Source: Paracoccaceae bacterium
GTDB taxonomy: Bacteria > Pseudomonadota > Alphaproteobacteria > Rhodobacterales > Rhodobacteraceae
Assembly (NCBI GenBank): GCA_029938175.1
Contig: JAPYON010000001.1
Span: forward strand, 139,659-189,818
Direction: 5' to 3'
Length of the DNA: 50,160 nt
Shown: piece after piece, positions 42,004 through 50,031 of the stretch
Layout of the letters: each line of letters opens with the position of its first letter
Position numbering within the stretch: the stretch's first letter is position 1
Translations under genes and position numbers: made by a program
Notes under the pieces: generated by a model
The model's database searches: none
What the model saw: only the letters and a program-made list of their open reading frames with translations
Told to the model about the DNA's origin: nothing

Positions 42004-43257
42004 ATGTCTTTACTGGTTATGAAATTTGGTGGCACCTCGGTTGGTGATGTGGATAAGATCCGCAACGTCGCGCACAAGGTGCAACGCGAGGTCAATAACG
42101 GTTACCGTGTGATCGTTGTTCTGTCTGCGATGTCTGGTAAAACCAACGAGCTGGTTGGTTTGGTGCGCGGTGCGGCTGGCGGACCAGAGGCGGAAACGCC
42201 GGGGTTTTACGATGCGCGTGAATATGATGCGATCGTATCTTCGGGCGAACAGGTAACATCCGGAATTCTGTCTATTGTGTTACAAGAAATGGGCGTTCAG
42301 GCGCGTAGCTGGCAAGGGTGGCAGGTTCCAGTCAAGACGACTTCGACGCACGGCGCGGCGCGGATTGAGGAAATTCCCACAGATAACCTGAACACCAAGT
42401 TTGACGAAGGCATGGAGGTTGCTGTGATCGCGGGCTTTCAGGGCATTAGCGAAGAAAACCGGATTACGACACTTGGGCGTGGGGGGTCTGACACCACGGC
42501 GGTGGCCTTTGCGGCCGCGTTTAAAGCTGAGCGGTGTGATATATATACTGATGTGGATGGGATTTACACGACTGACCCACGCATCACGCAAAAAGCGCGT
42601 AAGCTGGAAAAGATTGCTTACGAAGAAATGTTGGAGCTGGCGTCACTGGGTGCCAAAGTGTTGCAGACTCGATCGGTCGAGCTAGCAATGCGTTACAAGG
42701 TGCGCCTTCAGGTGCTTAGCAGTTTTTCAGACGAGCCCGGAACGCTTGTTTGTGATGAGGAGGAAATCGTGGAAAAGAGTGCAGTAGCAGGTGTCGCTTC
42801 GGTGCGCGACGAAGCCAAGTTAACCCTTATCTCGGTGGCTGACAGGCCCGGAATTGCGGCAGCGATATTTGGACCGTTGGCGGACGCGGGCGTGAATGTC
42901 GATATGATCATTCAGAATATTTCCGAGGATGGACGCACGGATATGACGTTCTCGTGCCCTGTCGATCAGGTGGCGCTGGCCACCAAGGCAGTCGAAGACG
43001 CGCAAAAGGCGGGTGAGATTAACTATCACGCGCTGGATGCGGATACTGCTGTGGCCAAGGTTTCGATCATTGGAATTGGTATGCGTAGCCATGCCGGTAT
43101 CGCCCAGAAAATGTTCAAGGCGCTGTCTGACGACGGGATCAACATCAAGGTTATTACAACCTCGGAGATAAAAGTTTCCGTTCTGGTTGATCGGAAATAT
43201 ATGGAACTTGCTGTGCAATCCCTGCATGATGCCTTTGGTCTGGGTAACGCATCATAA
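42004..43257 (+). CDS. lysC: Aspartate kinase
   Basis: The 417-residue protein is the monofunctional aspartokinase type. The kinase domain starts LLVMKFGGTSVGDVDKIRNV, with SSGEQVTSGILSI, and TTLGRGGSDTTAVAFAAAF as the ATP/aspartate site. Two C-terminal ACT domains (about residues 265-417) carry DRPGIAAAIFGPLADAGVNV and the feedback-inhibitor pocket. It commits aspartate to lysine, threonine and methionine synthesis and is expected to be feedback-inhibited. In this type an internal start can produce a separate ACT-only subunit (an ATG within the coding region would serve), but I cannot confirm one. The ptsP gene follows after 12 bases. Confidence 0.96.
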   Translation: MSLLVMKFGGTSVGDVDKIRNVAHKVQREVNNGYRVIVVLSAMSGKTNELVGLVRGAAGGPEAETPGFYDAREYDAIVSSGEQVTSGILSIVLQEMGVQARSWQGWQVPVKTTSTHGAARIEEIPTDNLNTKFDEGMEVAVIAGFQGISEENRITTLGRGGSDTTAVAFAAAFKAERCDIYTDVDGIYTTDPRITQKARKLEKIAYEEMLELASLGAKVLQTRSVELAMRYKVRLQVLSSFSDEPGTLVCDEEEIVEKSAVAGVASVRDEAKLTLISVADRPGIAAAIFGPLADAGVNVDMIIQNISEDGRTDMTFSCPVDQVALATKAVEDAQKAGEINYHALDADTAVAKVSIIGIGMRSHAGIAQKMFKALSDDGINIKVITTSEIKVSVLVDRKYMELAVQSLHDAFGLGNAS

Positions 43258-43269
43258 GGGGGGCAGTGT

Positions 43270-45528
43270 ATGCCCATAAAAAAAGGGGTTGAATCCCACG
43301 TTCTGCTGAAACGCCTGCGCGACGTCCTTGCCGAAGAAGGCGAGGGGCAGAAGCGGCTGAACAAGGTTACCCACCTTATTGCCAGCTCGATGGAAGCCGA
43401 GGTTTGCTCGATTTACCTGCGGCGCGATGAAAAAACACTGGAGCTGTGCGCCACCGAAGGGCTGAAACTTGAATCTGTCCATCAGACGCGATTACGCGTT
43501 GGGCAGGGGCTTGTCGGGCGGATTGCTGATGCTGCGTCCCCGTTCAAGACCGAAAATGCCCCGTCAGCGAAGGGCTTTCGATTCATGCCTGAAACCGGCG
43601 AGGAGGCGTATTCCTCGTTCCTTGGTGTGCCGATTCAGCGTGTTGGCGATGTTCTCGGGGTTCTTGTCGTGCAGAACAAGACTACGCGGGCTTACACGGA
43701 TGACGAGGTTTACGGTCTTGAGGTTGTGGCGATGGTTATCGCCGAGATGGCCGAGTTGGGCGTATTTACTGCCGAGGGCGAGCAGGCGATGGCCATGCCG
43801 CACCAGCGCCCATTCTTTGCCAAAGGTGTAGTGGGGCAGGATGGCGTGGCCGAAGGGCATGTCGTCCTACATGAGGCCCATATCGTCATTGCGAACCCGG
43901 TTGCGGACGACCCAGAGGTCGAGATGTATCGGCTGGAGACGGGATTTATCGAACTTCAAGCCGATATCGACGATATGCTTTCTGACAGAAATCTGGCGAT
44001 TAGTGGTGAGGGCCGCGAGGTGCTGGATGCCTATCGCATGTTTGCCCACGACAAAGGTTGGCGGGCGCGGATGGAGGATTCGATCCTGAGCGGTTTGGCC
44101 GCTGAGGTCGCCGTCGAGAAAGAACAATCCAACATCCGCACTCGGATGGAGCGGGTGACGGATAACTATCTTCGTGAACGCCTGCACGATCTTGATGACC
44201 TATCGAACCGTCTGCTGCGAATTCTGACGGGTCGCGAGACGAATAGCGAAGAGATGCCGCAGGACGCGATTCTTGTCGCACGGAACATCGGCCCTGCCGA
44301 ACTGCTTGATTATGGCAAGAAGCTGAAAGGCGTGGTGCTGGAGGAGGGCTCGGTCGGGTCACACGCAGTGATCGTGGCGCGGGCTTTGGCGATCCCGCTG
44401 GTTATCCAAGCGGCGAGGATAACGCGCGCAGCCTTAAGTGGCGACGAGATATTGCTGGATGGTGACGCTGGCGTCGCGCATTTGCGGCCCGAGGAAAGCG
44501 TTCGGGTGGCCTTCCATGAAAAAGTTGCCATGCGCGAAGAGGCGCAGGAGGAATACGCGGCGTTACGCGATCTTCCGGCGGAATCGACGGACGGGGCGTG
44601 TATTCGACTGGAAATGAATGCTGGGTTGATGAGCAATCTGCCATCGCTTGAAGGGTCGGGTGCCGAGGGCGTCGGTTTGTTCCGGACGGAGCTCCAGTTT
44701 CTGCTACGCTCCAGCTTTCCAAAACGTGGTGCGCTGGCTGACGCCTATTCAACAGTGATGGATGCCGCACAGGGATTGCCTGTAACGTTTCGGACGCTGG
44801 ATATCGGCTCGGATAAGGTGTTGCCCTATATGAAGCGGGTCGAGGAACCAAATCCTGCAATGGGTTGGCGTGGCATTCGGTTGGGACTGGATAGGCCCGG
44901 CCTGATGCGGATGCAATTCCAAACATTGATACGCGGGGCCAAAGGTCGGCCGCTGAAGATTATGTTTCCGATGGTGGCGCAATTTGACGAGTTTCGAGAG
45001 GCGCGGCAGCGGTTTCTGGACGAGCTCGAGCGCGAGAAGAAGCAGCGACATCTGGTGCCAAGCAAGATCGAGATCGGTGCAATGATGGAAACCCCTAGTC
45101 TGGCGTTTGCTCCTGCGCAGTTTTTCGAGTTGGCCGATTTCATTTCAATCGGAGGGAACGACTTAAAGCAGTTCTTCTTTGCCGCGGATCGGGAAAATGA
45201 ACGTGTGCGCCGCCGGTATGACACGCTGAACGTCAGCTTCTTGAATTTCATCGAGCAAATTGCGCAGAAATGTGACGCCTCAGGCACGCCTGTGTCGTTT
45301 TGCGGTGAAGATGCGGGGCGCCCGCTCGAAGCATTGGCATTCGCGGCGATGGGCCTGCGGACATTGTCAATGCGACCTGCCTCAATCGGGCCGATCAAGC
45401 GGTTAATACGGTTCGTGGATTTAAGCGCGGTCAAACGTGTGATTAACGAGGCGCGCGCATCCGGTTTGCAATCTGTGCGGCCAGCATTGGAGGCTTATAT
45501 GACTTCGATCGGGGGGCCGTATCGTTAG
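43270..45528 (+). CDS. ptsP: Phosphoenolpyruvate-protein phosphotransferase, nitrogen-type EI (EI-Ntr)
   Basis: The 752-residue protein has an N-terminal GAF domain (about residues 15-160; KVTHLIASSMEAEVCSIYL, GQGLVGRIAD). The EI domains follow: a helical HPr-docking region, the phospho-His in EGSVGSHAVIVARALAIPL, and the PEP-binding barrel with AEGVGLFRTELQFLL, then GWRGIRLGLDRP and ISIGGNDLKQF. It autophosphorylates from PEP and starts the PTS-Ntr cascade (NPr, EIIA-Ntr) that signals carbon, nitrogen and potassium status; glutamine/2-oxoglutarate binding to the GAF domain is known in relatives. The lysC-ptsP order is common in Rhodobacterales. It has no sugar EII partner here. Confidence 0.95.
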   Translation: MPIKKGVESHVLLKRLRDVLAEEGEGQKRLNKVTHLIASSMEAEVCSIYLRRDEKTLELCATEGLKLESVHQTRLRVGQGLVGRIADAASPFKTENAPSAKGFRFMPETGEEAYSSFLGVPIQRVGDVLGVLVVQNKTTRAYTDDEVYGLEVVAMVIAEMAELGVFTAEGEQAMAMPHQRPFFAKGVVGQDGVAEGHVVLHEAHIVIANPVADDPEVEMYRLETGFIELQADIDDMLSDRNLAISGEGREVLDAYRMFAHDKGWRARMEDSILSGLAAEVAVEKEQSNIRTRMERVTDNYLRERLHDLDDLSNRLLRILTGRETNSEEMPQDAILVARNIGPAELLDYGKKLKGVVLEEGSVGSHAVIVARALAIPLVIQAARITRAALSGDEILLDGDAGVAHLRPEESVRVAFHEKVAMREEAQEEYAALRDLPAESTDGACIRLEMNAGLMSNLPSLEGSGAEGVGLFRTELQFLLRSSFPKRGALADAYSTVMDAAQGLPVTFRTLDIGSDKVLPYMKRVEEPNPAMGWRGIRLGLDRPGLMRMQFQTLIRGAKGRPLKIMFPMVAQFDEFREARQRFLDELEREKKQRHLVPSKIEIGAMMETPSLAFAPAQFFELADFISIGGNDLKQFFFAADRENERVRRRYDTLNVSFLNFIEQIAQKCDASGTPVSFCGEDAGRPLEALAFAAMGLRTLSMRPASIGPIKRLIRFVDLSAVKRVINEARASGLQSVRPALEAYMTSIGGPYR

Positions 45529-45544
45529 GCCTCGTCTGGTCATA

Positions 45545-46099
45545 ATGGTTAAGGAGCCGCGCGCGGGACAGGTGAAAACACGATTGGGTCGTGACATAGG
45601 AATGACCGGTGCCGCGTGGTGGTTTCGGCATCAAACAAGTGGGCTGATACGTGAACTGGGTGCCGACCCGCATTGGCAGTTGCGATTGTCGGTTTCACCT
45701 GCCCCAGCAGCGATGATAAGTCGTGCATGGCCATCAGAAATACCGCGGGATGCGCAGGTTTCCGGTGATCTGGGCGCGCGAATGCGGCATATTCTGAGGG
45801 CGACTCCTAGGGGGCCGGTGGTGCTGATCGGAAGCGATATTCCTGGGATCACCGCAATGATCATACGTGATGCATTCGACACACTAGCGCGGAATGACTG
45901 TGCTTTTGGTCCCGCCGAAGACGGTGGGTTTTGGCTGGTTGGGATGCGGCGGCTGCGCCCTCTGCCTGTGGGATTGTTCAAAGATGTTCGCTGGTCTTGC
46001 GCTGATACTTTGAAGGATACGCTTGCGACGTTGGGGGGTGCCTCGGTCGGGTTCGCCGCGACGCTTAGGGACGTGGACACGGTGGGCGACTTGCCGTAA
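45545..46099 (+). CDS. DUF2064/TIGR04282 family glycosyltransferase-like protein
   Basis: The protein has KEPRAGQVKTRLGRDIG, LIGSDIPGI, and CAFGPAEDGGFWLVGMRR, then VRWSCADTL, the defining blocks of TIGR04282 (DUF2064), a GT-A-fold nucleotidyl/glycosyl transferase-like family of uncertain substrate. The first family strand (RLVIM before VKEPRAG) lies upstream of the ATG at 45545 in the same open frame, which extends back to 45503 with no ATG, GTG or TTG. A CTG at 45536 is the only candidate for a fuller start. So either a rare start is used or the protein lacks its first strand. It begins close behind ptsP. Confidence 0.78.
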   Translation: MVKEPRAGQVKTRLGRDIGMTGAAWWFRHQTSGLIRELGADPHWQLRLSVSPAPAAMISRAWPSEIPRDAQVSGDLGARMRHILRATPRGPVVLIGSDIPGITAMIIRDAFDTLARNDCAFGPAEDGGFWLVGMRRLRPLPVGLFKDVRWSCADTLKDTLATLGGASVGFAATLRDVDTVGDLP

Positions 46100-46127
46100 C
46101 TAACGCCCCAAACGATAGGAGATTCCC

Positions 46128-46532
46128 ATGATTGGACGCTTGAACCATGTAGCCATCGCAGTGCCGGACCTTGACGCCGGCATCGCGCTTTACCGTGACA
46201 CGTTGGGCGCAAAAGTGAACGCGCCGCAGGACGAGCCGGACCACGGGGTGACTGTGGTGTTTATCGATCTTCCGAACGCCAAGATCGAACTTCTGCACCC
46301 GCTTGGTGATGACAGTCCGATAGCAGAATTTCTGGCAAAGAACCCATCGGGGGGCATCCACCACATTTGCTATGAAGTCGAGGATATTCTGGCCGCGCGT
46401 GACAAGCTGCAGGCGACTGGCGCGCGGGTTCTGGGCGGTGGAGGGCTGAAAATTGGCGCCCACGGAAAGCCGGTGCTATTCTTGCACCCCAAAGATTTCA
46501 CAGGAACATTGATAGAGTTGGAGCAAATATAA
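46128..46532 (+). CDS. mce: Methylmalonyl-CoA epimerase
   Basis: This 134-residue vicinal-oxygen-chelate protein opens MIGRLNHVAIAVPDLDAGIALY. It has the metal ligands His (LNHVAIAV), His/Glu in HPLGDDSPIAEFLAKNP, then GGIHHICYEVEDI, and the C-terminal Glu of GTLIELEQ. It interconverts (S)- and (R)-methylmalonyl-CoA between propionyl-CoA carboxylase and methylmalonyl-CoA mutase. The ribosome site is GGAGA. Its TAA stop overlaps the next ATG (TAATG), indicating coupling with DUF1467. Confidence 0.94.
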   Translation: MIGRLNHVAIAVPDLDAGIALYRDTLGAKVNAPQDEPDHGVTVVFIDLPNAKIELLHPLGDDSPIAEFLAKNPSGGIHHICYEVEDILAARDKLQATGARVLGGGGLKIGAHGKPVLFLHPKDFTGTLIELEQI

Positions 46533-46810
46533 TGGCCATCACATCTGCATTGGTTCTATTCGCCGTTATCTGGTTCATGCTATTGCTTATCGCCCTGCCG
46601 ATGCGCATGAAAAGTCAGGAAGAGGCAGGAGAGATCGTGCCCGGCACCCCCGCTTCGGCACCCGTTGACCCGAAAATTGGTAAGAAAATGATGTGGGTGA
46701 CTGTCGTTACGTTCGTCCTATGGGTACCGTTAGTGGCGTTCATCGTGTCGGGTGTTTTGTCGATTCACGACATTGATTTCTATAGCCGCATGGGGCCGGG
46801 GCGCGAGTAA
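46532..46810 (+). CDS. DUF1467 family membrane protein
   Basis: The 92-residue protein has two hydrophobic helices (about 4-25 and 52-72) separated by a Pro-rich cytosolic or periplasmic loop (GEIVPGTPASAPVDPKIGKK). The LPMRMKSQEEAGEIVPGTP block is diagnostic of DUF1467, an alphaproteobacterial family of unknown function. It follows mce by TAATG overlap, an order I recall as conserved in Rhodobacterales. No catalytic residues are evident. Confidence 0.87.
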   Translation: MAITSALVLFAVIWFMLLLIALPMRMKSQEEAGEIVPGTPASAPVDPKIGKKMMWVTVVTFVLWVPLVAFIVSGVLSIHDIDFYSRMGPGRE

Positions 46811-46982
46811 ATCTGGCTCGAGTTTGTGAAATAGAAGCGAATTTCGTATAATCCGGACTGTAAATGGTATTTTAGTTCTAAGGTTTATTCTGTGTATATT
46901 TAGTTTGAGCACGGTTGGCGTTATTGCTGGCTCTGACGGTAAGGAATACTCAATCACAATCGACTAATTTTCCGAGAGGCAA

Positions 46983-47711
46983 TCACATCAAATCCTCAAC
47001 AAGCCGAGAAAGTTCATGCTCGGCTTGTTTCAGTTTTACCTTATCTGTTCCCCTCACCACGATATTACTACCAAATACCCCGTTTTTGATGAACGGGTAA
47101 GAACCGAACGACAGTTTGGGGTCTGCCTTGGCAAGTTCGCCAAGGCGTGCGGCGATCTCGCCTTCGGGGGCTTCGATGCGAACGGTAATGGATAATAGCG
47201 GCTCGCCGCCTGTAAGGGTCGGCAGGACGCTCTCGACCATTGCTTTGAACACTGCCGGAACCCCCGCCAACACATGCACATTTTCCAACCGAAAACCCGG
47301 AGCCTTCGAGACAGGGTTGTCGATCAAATCCGCCCCGTCGGGGATGCGGGCCATGCGGAGGCGGGCCTCGTTTAGCTCGACTTCTGGGTTCTTAAAGTTG
47401 GTGGCGAGGATTACGCGGGCGTCGTCGCGAACGCTAATACCAACACCGAAAGCTTCGGCTATGCAGTCGGCGGTTATGTCGTCGTGTGTCGGGCCGATGC
47501 CCCCGCTAGTGAAGACGTATTCGAAACGCGCGCGCAAGGCGTTTACGGCGGATATTATATCGGATGGCTCATCATCCACCACGCGGACTTCGCGCAGGCC
47601 TATGCCGATCTCGGTTAACTTAACGGCGAGGTGGTTGCTGTTGGTATCTTGGGTGCGACCTGACAGGATTTCGTCACCGATAACCAGCATTGCGGCGGTA
47701 GGGTTTGGCAT
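46983..47711 (-). CDS. CinA N-terminal-type molybdopterin-binding protein
   Basis: The 242-residue protein is the stand-alone MoCF-binding domain related to the N-terminal half of CinA: AMLVIGDEILSGRTQDTNSN at the N-terminus, VFTSGGIGPTHDDITADCIA as the signature loop, and RMARIPDGADLI, then HVLAGVPAVFKAMVE. It lacks the C-terminal PncC-like nicotinamide-nucleotide deamidase domain. In full-length CinA the N-terminal domain acts on ADP-ribose; for the short form the role is unproven. It is divergent from sfsA, with only 31 bases between start codons. Confidence 0.86.
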   Translation of the reverse strand: MPNPTAAMLVIGDEILSGRTQDTNSNHLAVKLTEIGIGLREVRVVDDEPSDIISAVNALRARFEYVFTSGGIGPTHDDITADCIAEAFGVGISVRDDARVILATNFKNPEVELNEARLRMARIPDGADLIDNPVSKAPGFRLENVHVLAGVPAVFKAMVESVLPTLTGGEPLLSITVRIEAPEGEIAARLGELAKADPKLSFGSYPFIKNGVFGSNIVVRGTDKVKLKQAEHELSRLVEDLM

Positions 47712-47742
47712 TTATGGTTCCTCGTTCCAGAAAGAGGCCCGT

Positions 47743-48444
47743 ATGGATTTCCAGACCCCGCTTATTCGCGCAACGTTGATTAGACGATACAAGCGCTTCC
47801 TTGCTGACGTAAAGCTTGAAGATGGCCGCGAAGTGACGGCACATGTGGCCAACCCCGGTTCGATGCTGGGGATGAAGGACGAGGGGACGACTGTTTGGCT
47901 GGAACCGAATGATGACCCAAAACGCAAGTTAAAGTACAGCTGGAAGCTTGCCGAAGTTGACGGCGCGACAATCGTTGTGGACACGGCGATGGCAAATGTG
48001 GTTGTGGCTGAGGCGTTGCGGACGCATTCGTTCGGACCGTTGGCGGCGTATACGTCTGCTCGGGCCGAGGTGCAATACGGCGAAAATAGTCGCATAGATT
48101 TTCTATTGCAGGAAGATGGCTTGCCGGATTGTTACGTCGAGGTGAAAAGCGTGACACTGAGTCGGACGGATGGCGTGGCCGAGTTCCCCGATTCCGTCAC
48201 CAAACGCGGGGCGAAACATTTACGCGAGCTGTCTGCGATGGTCGAACAGGGGTATCGCGCCGTGACGCTATATCTGTTACAGCGGGACGACTGTAAGCAA
48301 TTCGCGTTGGCGGCGGATATCGACCCAACCTACGCCGCCGAAGTTGCAGTAGCGCGCAAGGCGGGTGTTGAGATGCTTTTTTACACCACGAAACCCACGC
48401 CGCGTGGCGTTAACCTTGTGGAAGAACTTTCAATCTATATGTGA
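47743..48444 (+). CDS. sfsA: SfsA family DNA-binding/nuclease-like protein
   Basis: I start at ATG 47743 (MDFQTPLIRATLIRRYKRFL) behind AGAGG, giving 233 residues, the family length. The frame is open much further upstream but only as antisense to the cinA-type gene. Family blocks: HVANPGSMLGM, SRIDFLLQ, and the restriction-endonuclease-like core CYVEVKSVTL, then FPDSVTKRGAKHLREL and LYLLQRDD. SfsA was described as a sugar-fermentation stimulator in Escherichia coli; the PD-(D/E)xK-like core (D...EVK) suggests nucleic-acid binding or cleavage. A stem-loop spans its stop codon. Confidence 0.92.
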   Translation: MDFQTPLIRATLIRRYKRFLADVKLEDGREVTAHVANPGSMLGMKDEGTTVWLEPNDDPKRKLKYSWKLAEVDGATIVVDTAMANVVVAEALRTHSFGPLAAYTSARAEVQYGENSRIDFLLQEDGLPDCYVEVKSVTLSRTDGVAEFPDSVTKRGAKHLRELSAMVEQGYRAVTLYLLQRDDCKQFALAADIDPTYAAEVAVARKAGVEMLFYTTKPTPRGVNLVEELSIYM

Positions 48445-48468
48445 GTCACCTATATGGGTGACTCACAT
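48439..48468 (+). terminator. Perfect 12-base stem-loop spanning the sfsA stop
   Basis: ATGTGAGTCACC (48439-48450) pairs perfectly with GGTGACTCACAT (48457-48468) around the loop TATATG. The sfsA TGA stop (48442-48444) lies inside the left arm, and map starts 17 bases after the right arm. There is no T-run, so it may be an attenuator, an mRNA-stabilising hairpin or a protein site rather than a classic terminator. Confidence 0.5.
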
Positions 48469-48484
48469 TAACAGGAGACCAGTC

Positions 48485-49300
48485 ATGAGAGGTCAAACCC
48501 CGGGGCGTCTGACTAAAGATGGAGTTACCCTTCACGACGTTTCCGATTTCGACGGAATGCGCGCGTCTTGCCAGTTGGCGGCGCGGACGCTGGATATAAT
48601 TTCGGATCATGTGCAAATCGGTGTTTCTACTTTGGAATTGGACACTCTGATCCACGAATATATTGAGGCAAACGGGGCGACTTCGGCGACGGTCGGATAT
48701 CGCGGGTATCAGCATGCCTCATGTATTTCATTGAACCATGTGGTCTGTCACGGCATTCCGTCGGACAAACGATTGAAGGACGGGGATATCCTGAATATCG
48801 ACGTGACTTGCATTCTGGACGGATGGTTCGGTGACACCAGCCGCATGTATAAAGCCGGCAAGCTGGCGCGGCGATCGGAACGCTTGATAGATGTGACGCA
48901 TGAATCGCTATTTAAGGGGATTGAGCAGGTTAAGCCGGGGAATACCTTTGGTGATATTGGTGCGGCGATCCAGCGATATGTGGAAAAGCAGCGGATGTCT
49001 GTGGTGCGAGATTTCTGCGGACATGGGTTGGGGCGCGTATTCCATTCGGCGCCGAACGTTCTGCACTATGGGCGCTGGGGGACGGGCCCCGTGCTGGAGC
49101 CGGGAATGTTTTTTACGATCGAACCTATGATTAATTTGGGGCGGCCTGACACCAAAGTGTTGGCGGATGACTGGACAGCGGTGACGCGGGACCGCTCGCT
49201 TTCGGCGCAGTTTGAACATTCGATTGGGGTGACCGAAGACGGCTGCGAGATATTCACACTGTCACCGGAAAATAAATTCCATCCAACGTGGATCGATTAA
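48485..49300 (+). CDS. map: Methionine aminopeptidase, type I
   Basis: The ATG at 48485 has an AGGAG site and gives 271 residues. M24-fold metal ligands are all visible: Asp in LNIDVTCIL and GWFGDTSRM, His in FCGHGLGRVFH, Glu in FTIEPMINLG and FEHSIGVTEDG. The substrate-side His is in VCHGIPS. It removes initiator Met from nascent proteins and is essential in most bacteria. The sfsA-map-radC order is a familiar Rhodobacterales arrangement. Confidence 0.95.
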   Translation: MRGQTPGRLTKDGVTLHDVSDFDGMRASCQLAARTLDIISDHVQIGVSTLELDTLIHEYIEANGATSATVGYRGYQHASCISLNHVVCHGIPSDKRLKDGDILNIDVTCILDGWFGDTSRMYKAGKLARRSERLIDVTHESLFKGIEQVKPGNTFGDIGAAIQRYVEKQRMSVVRDFCGHGLGRVFHSAPNVLHYGRWGTGPVLEPGMFFTIEPMINLGRPDTKVLADDWTAVTRDRSLSAQFEHSIGVTEDGCEIFTLSPENKFHPTWID

Positions 49301-49334
49301 CTTAACGTTAACCATACGCTATCATTAGGGCAGC

Positions 49335-49605
49335 ATGAGTAACGAGTATCATAGTTCTTTTGCAGAGGCCCCAGTTTCGGAATTGTTACCAGACTTCGAA
49401 ACTGGGGCGCTGTTTACTCAAAGCGACCTTCCACATTTCACTAATCACAGGCAGCGCTTGCGTAACTGGTTCATGACGGCGGGCAGAACTTCTTTAGCGG
49501 ATTACGAGTTGTTGGAACTGCTGTTATTCCGCGCAATCCCAAGATGGGATGTAAAACCGATGGCAAAGGTTTCTGGCCGAATTCGGGGGCTTTAACCGCG
49601 TGATT
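49335..49605 (+). pseudogene. radC: Relic: N-terminal part of radC (UPF0758), truncated
   Basis: After the start [20 protein letters not shown], the block [20 protein letters not shown], then [20 protein letters not shown], is the N-terminal helical domain of RadC/UPF0758. The frame then slips: the sequence read in another frame gives [15 protein letters not shown], the expected continuation, while the original frame reaches a stop at 49593-49595. After ISAP the similarity ends at the junction with a transposase-like segment (about 49606). The whole C-terminal JAB/MPN metalloprotease-like domain (HxH...D) is missing. It lies at its usual place behind map, so this is the native copy destroyed. 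Confidence 0.82.
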
Positions 49606-49766
49606 TCGGCCCCGGCTTCACCACGATCTGCAAATGCCTGACGCCAACGGTAGAAGCTGGATCGGCCAATCTCAAAATATCGGCAGGTCTTGGCTACATG
49701 CCCAGTCTCTTCAGCGTGTCGCAGTATCCTAAATTTGCGCTGTATATTGCGTTGATCCTAGTTCAT
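49606..49766 (-). mobile_element. Fragment of an IS481/IS3-like transposase N-terminus
   Basis: On the minus strand, from 49757 downward, the frame reads DQRNIQRKFRILRHAEETGH, then VAKTCRYFEIGRSSFYRWRQ and AFADRGEAG, matching the helix-turn-helix lead of IS481-type transposases (FYRWR). It is preceded by ATG-AAC-TAG, so the likely start is followed at once by a stop. The match ends at the radC junction near 49606, before the DDE catalytic domain. No matching inverted terminal repeats are evident. It is a dead scrap left by an insertion, or by a deletion between an IS and radC. Confidence 0.68.
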
Positions 49767-50031
49767 GAACATTTCCTTCTTCCCAAAGCTGGGAGGTTAA
49801 TGGAAATGTCCCGCGAGTAACGACATATCTACAGTGTGATTAGTGCAACACACCCCAACATTTACGAATGCTGCCTGAAAAATCCGCCACATGTAGCTGT
49901 CTCACCACCCAGCAAAACACTCAATGCGTGTGTGCTTCTAGCAATAATCAACTGCGAGCGGGTCATCCTTAGGCTCTACTCGTAACTATATGAAATTCAA
50001 ATGTGAATCATACGAGTGGTTATACGCAATT
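49767..50031. other. Gene-free spacer between IS scrap and secA
   Basis: No gene is visible. An inverted repeat ACATTTCC/GGAAATGT (about 49769-49810) encloses an inner TCCCA/TGGGA stem. This may be the untranslated lead of the lost IS, because it directly precedes the transposase-like frame. The remaining 220 bases show nothing I can name. Confidence 0.45.

Noticed and set aside
47116-47742. Upstream extension of the sfsA frame by about 200 codons
   Set aside because: This part is antisense to the cinA-type gene and unlike SfsA; the ATG at 47743 has a ribosome site and gives the family length.
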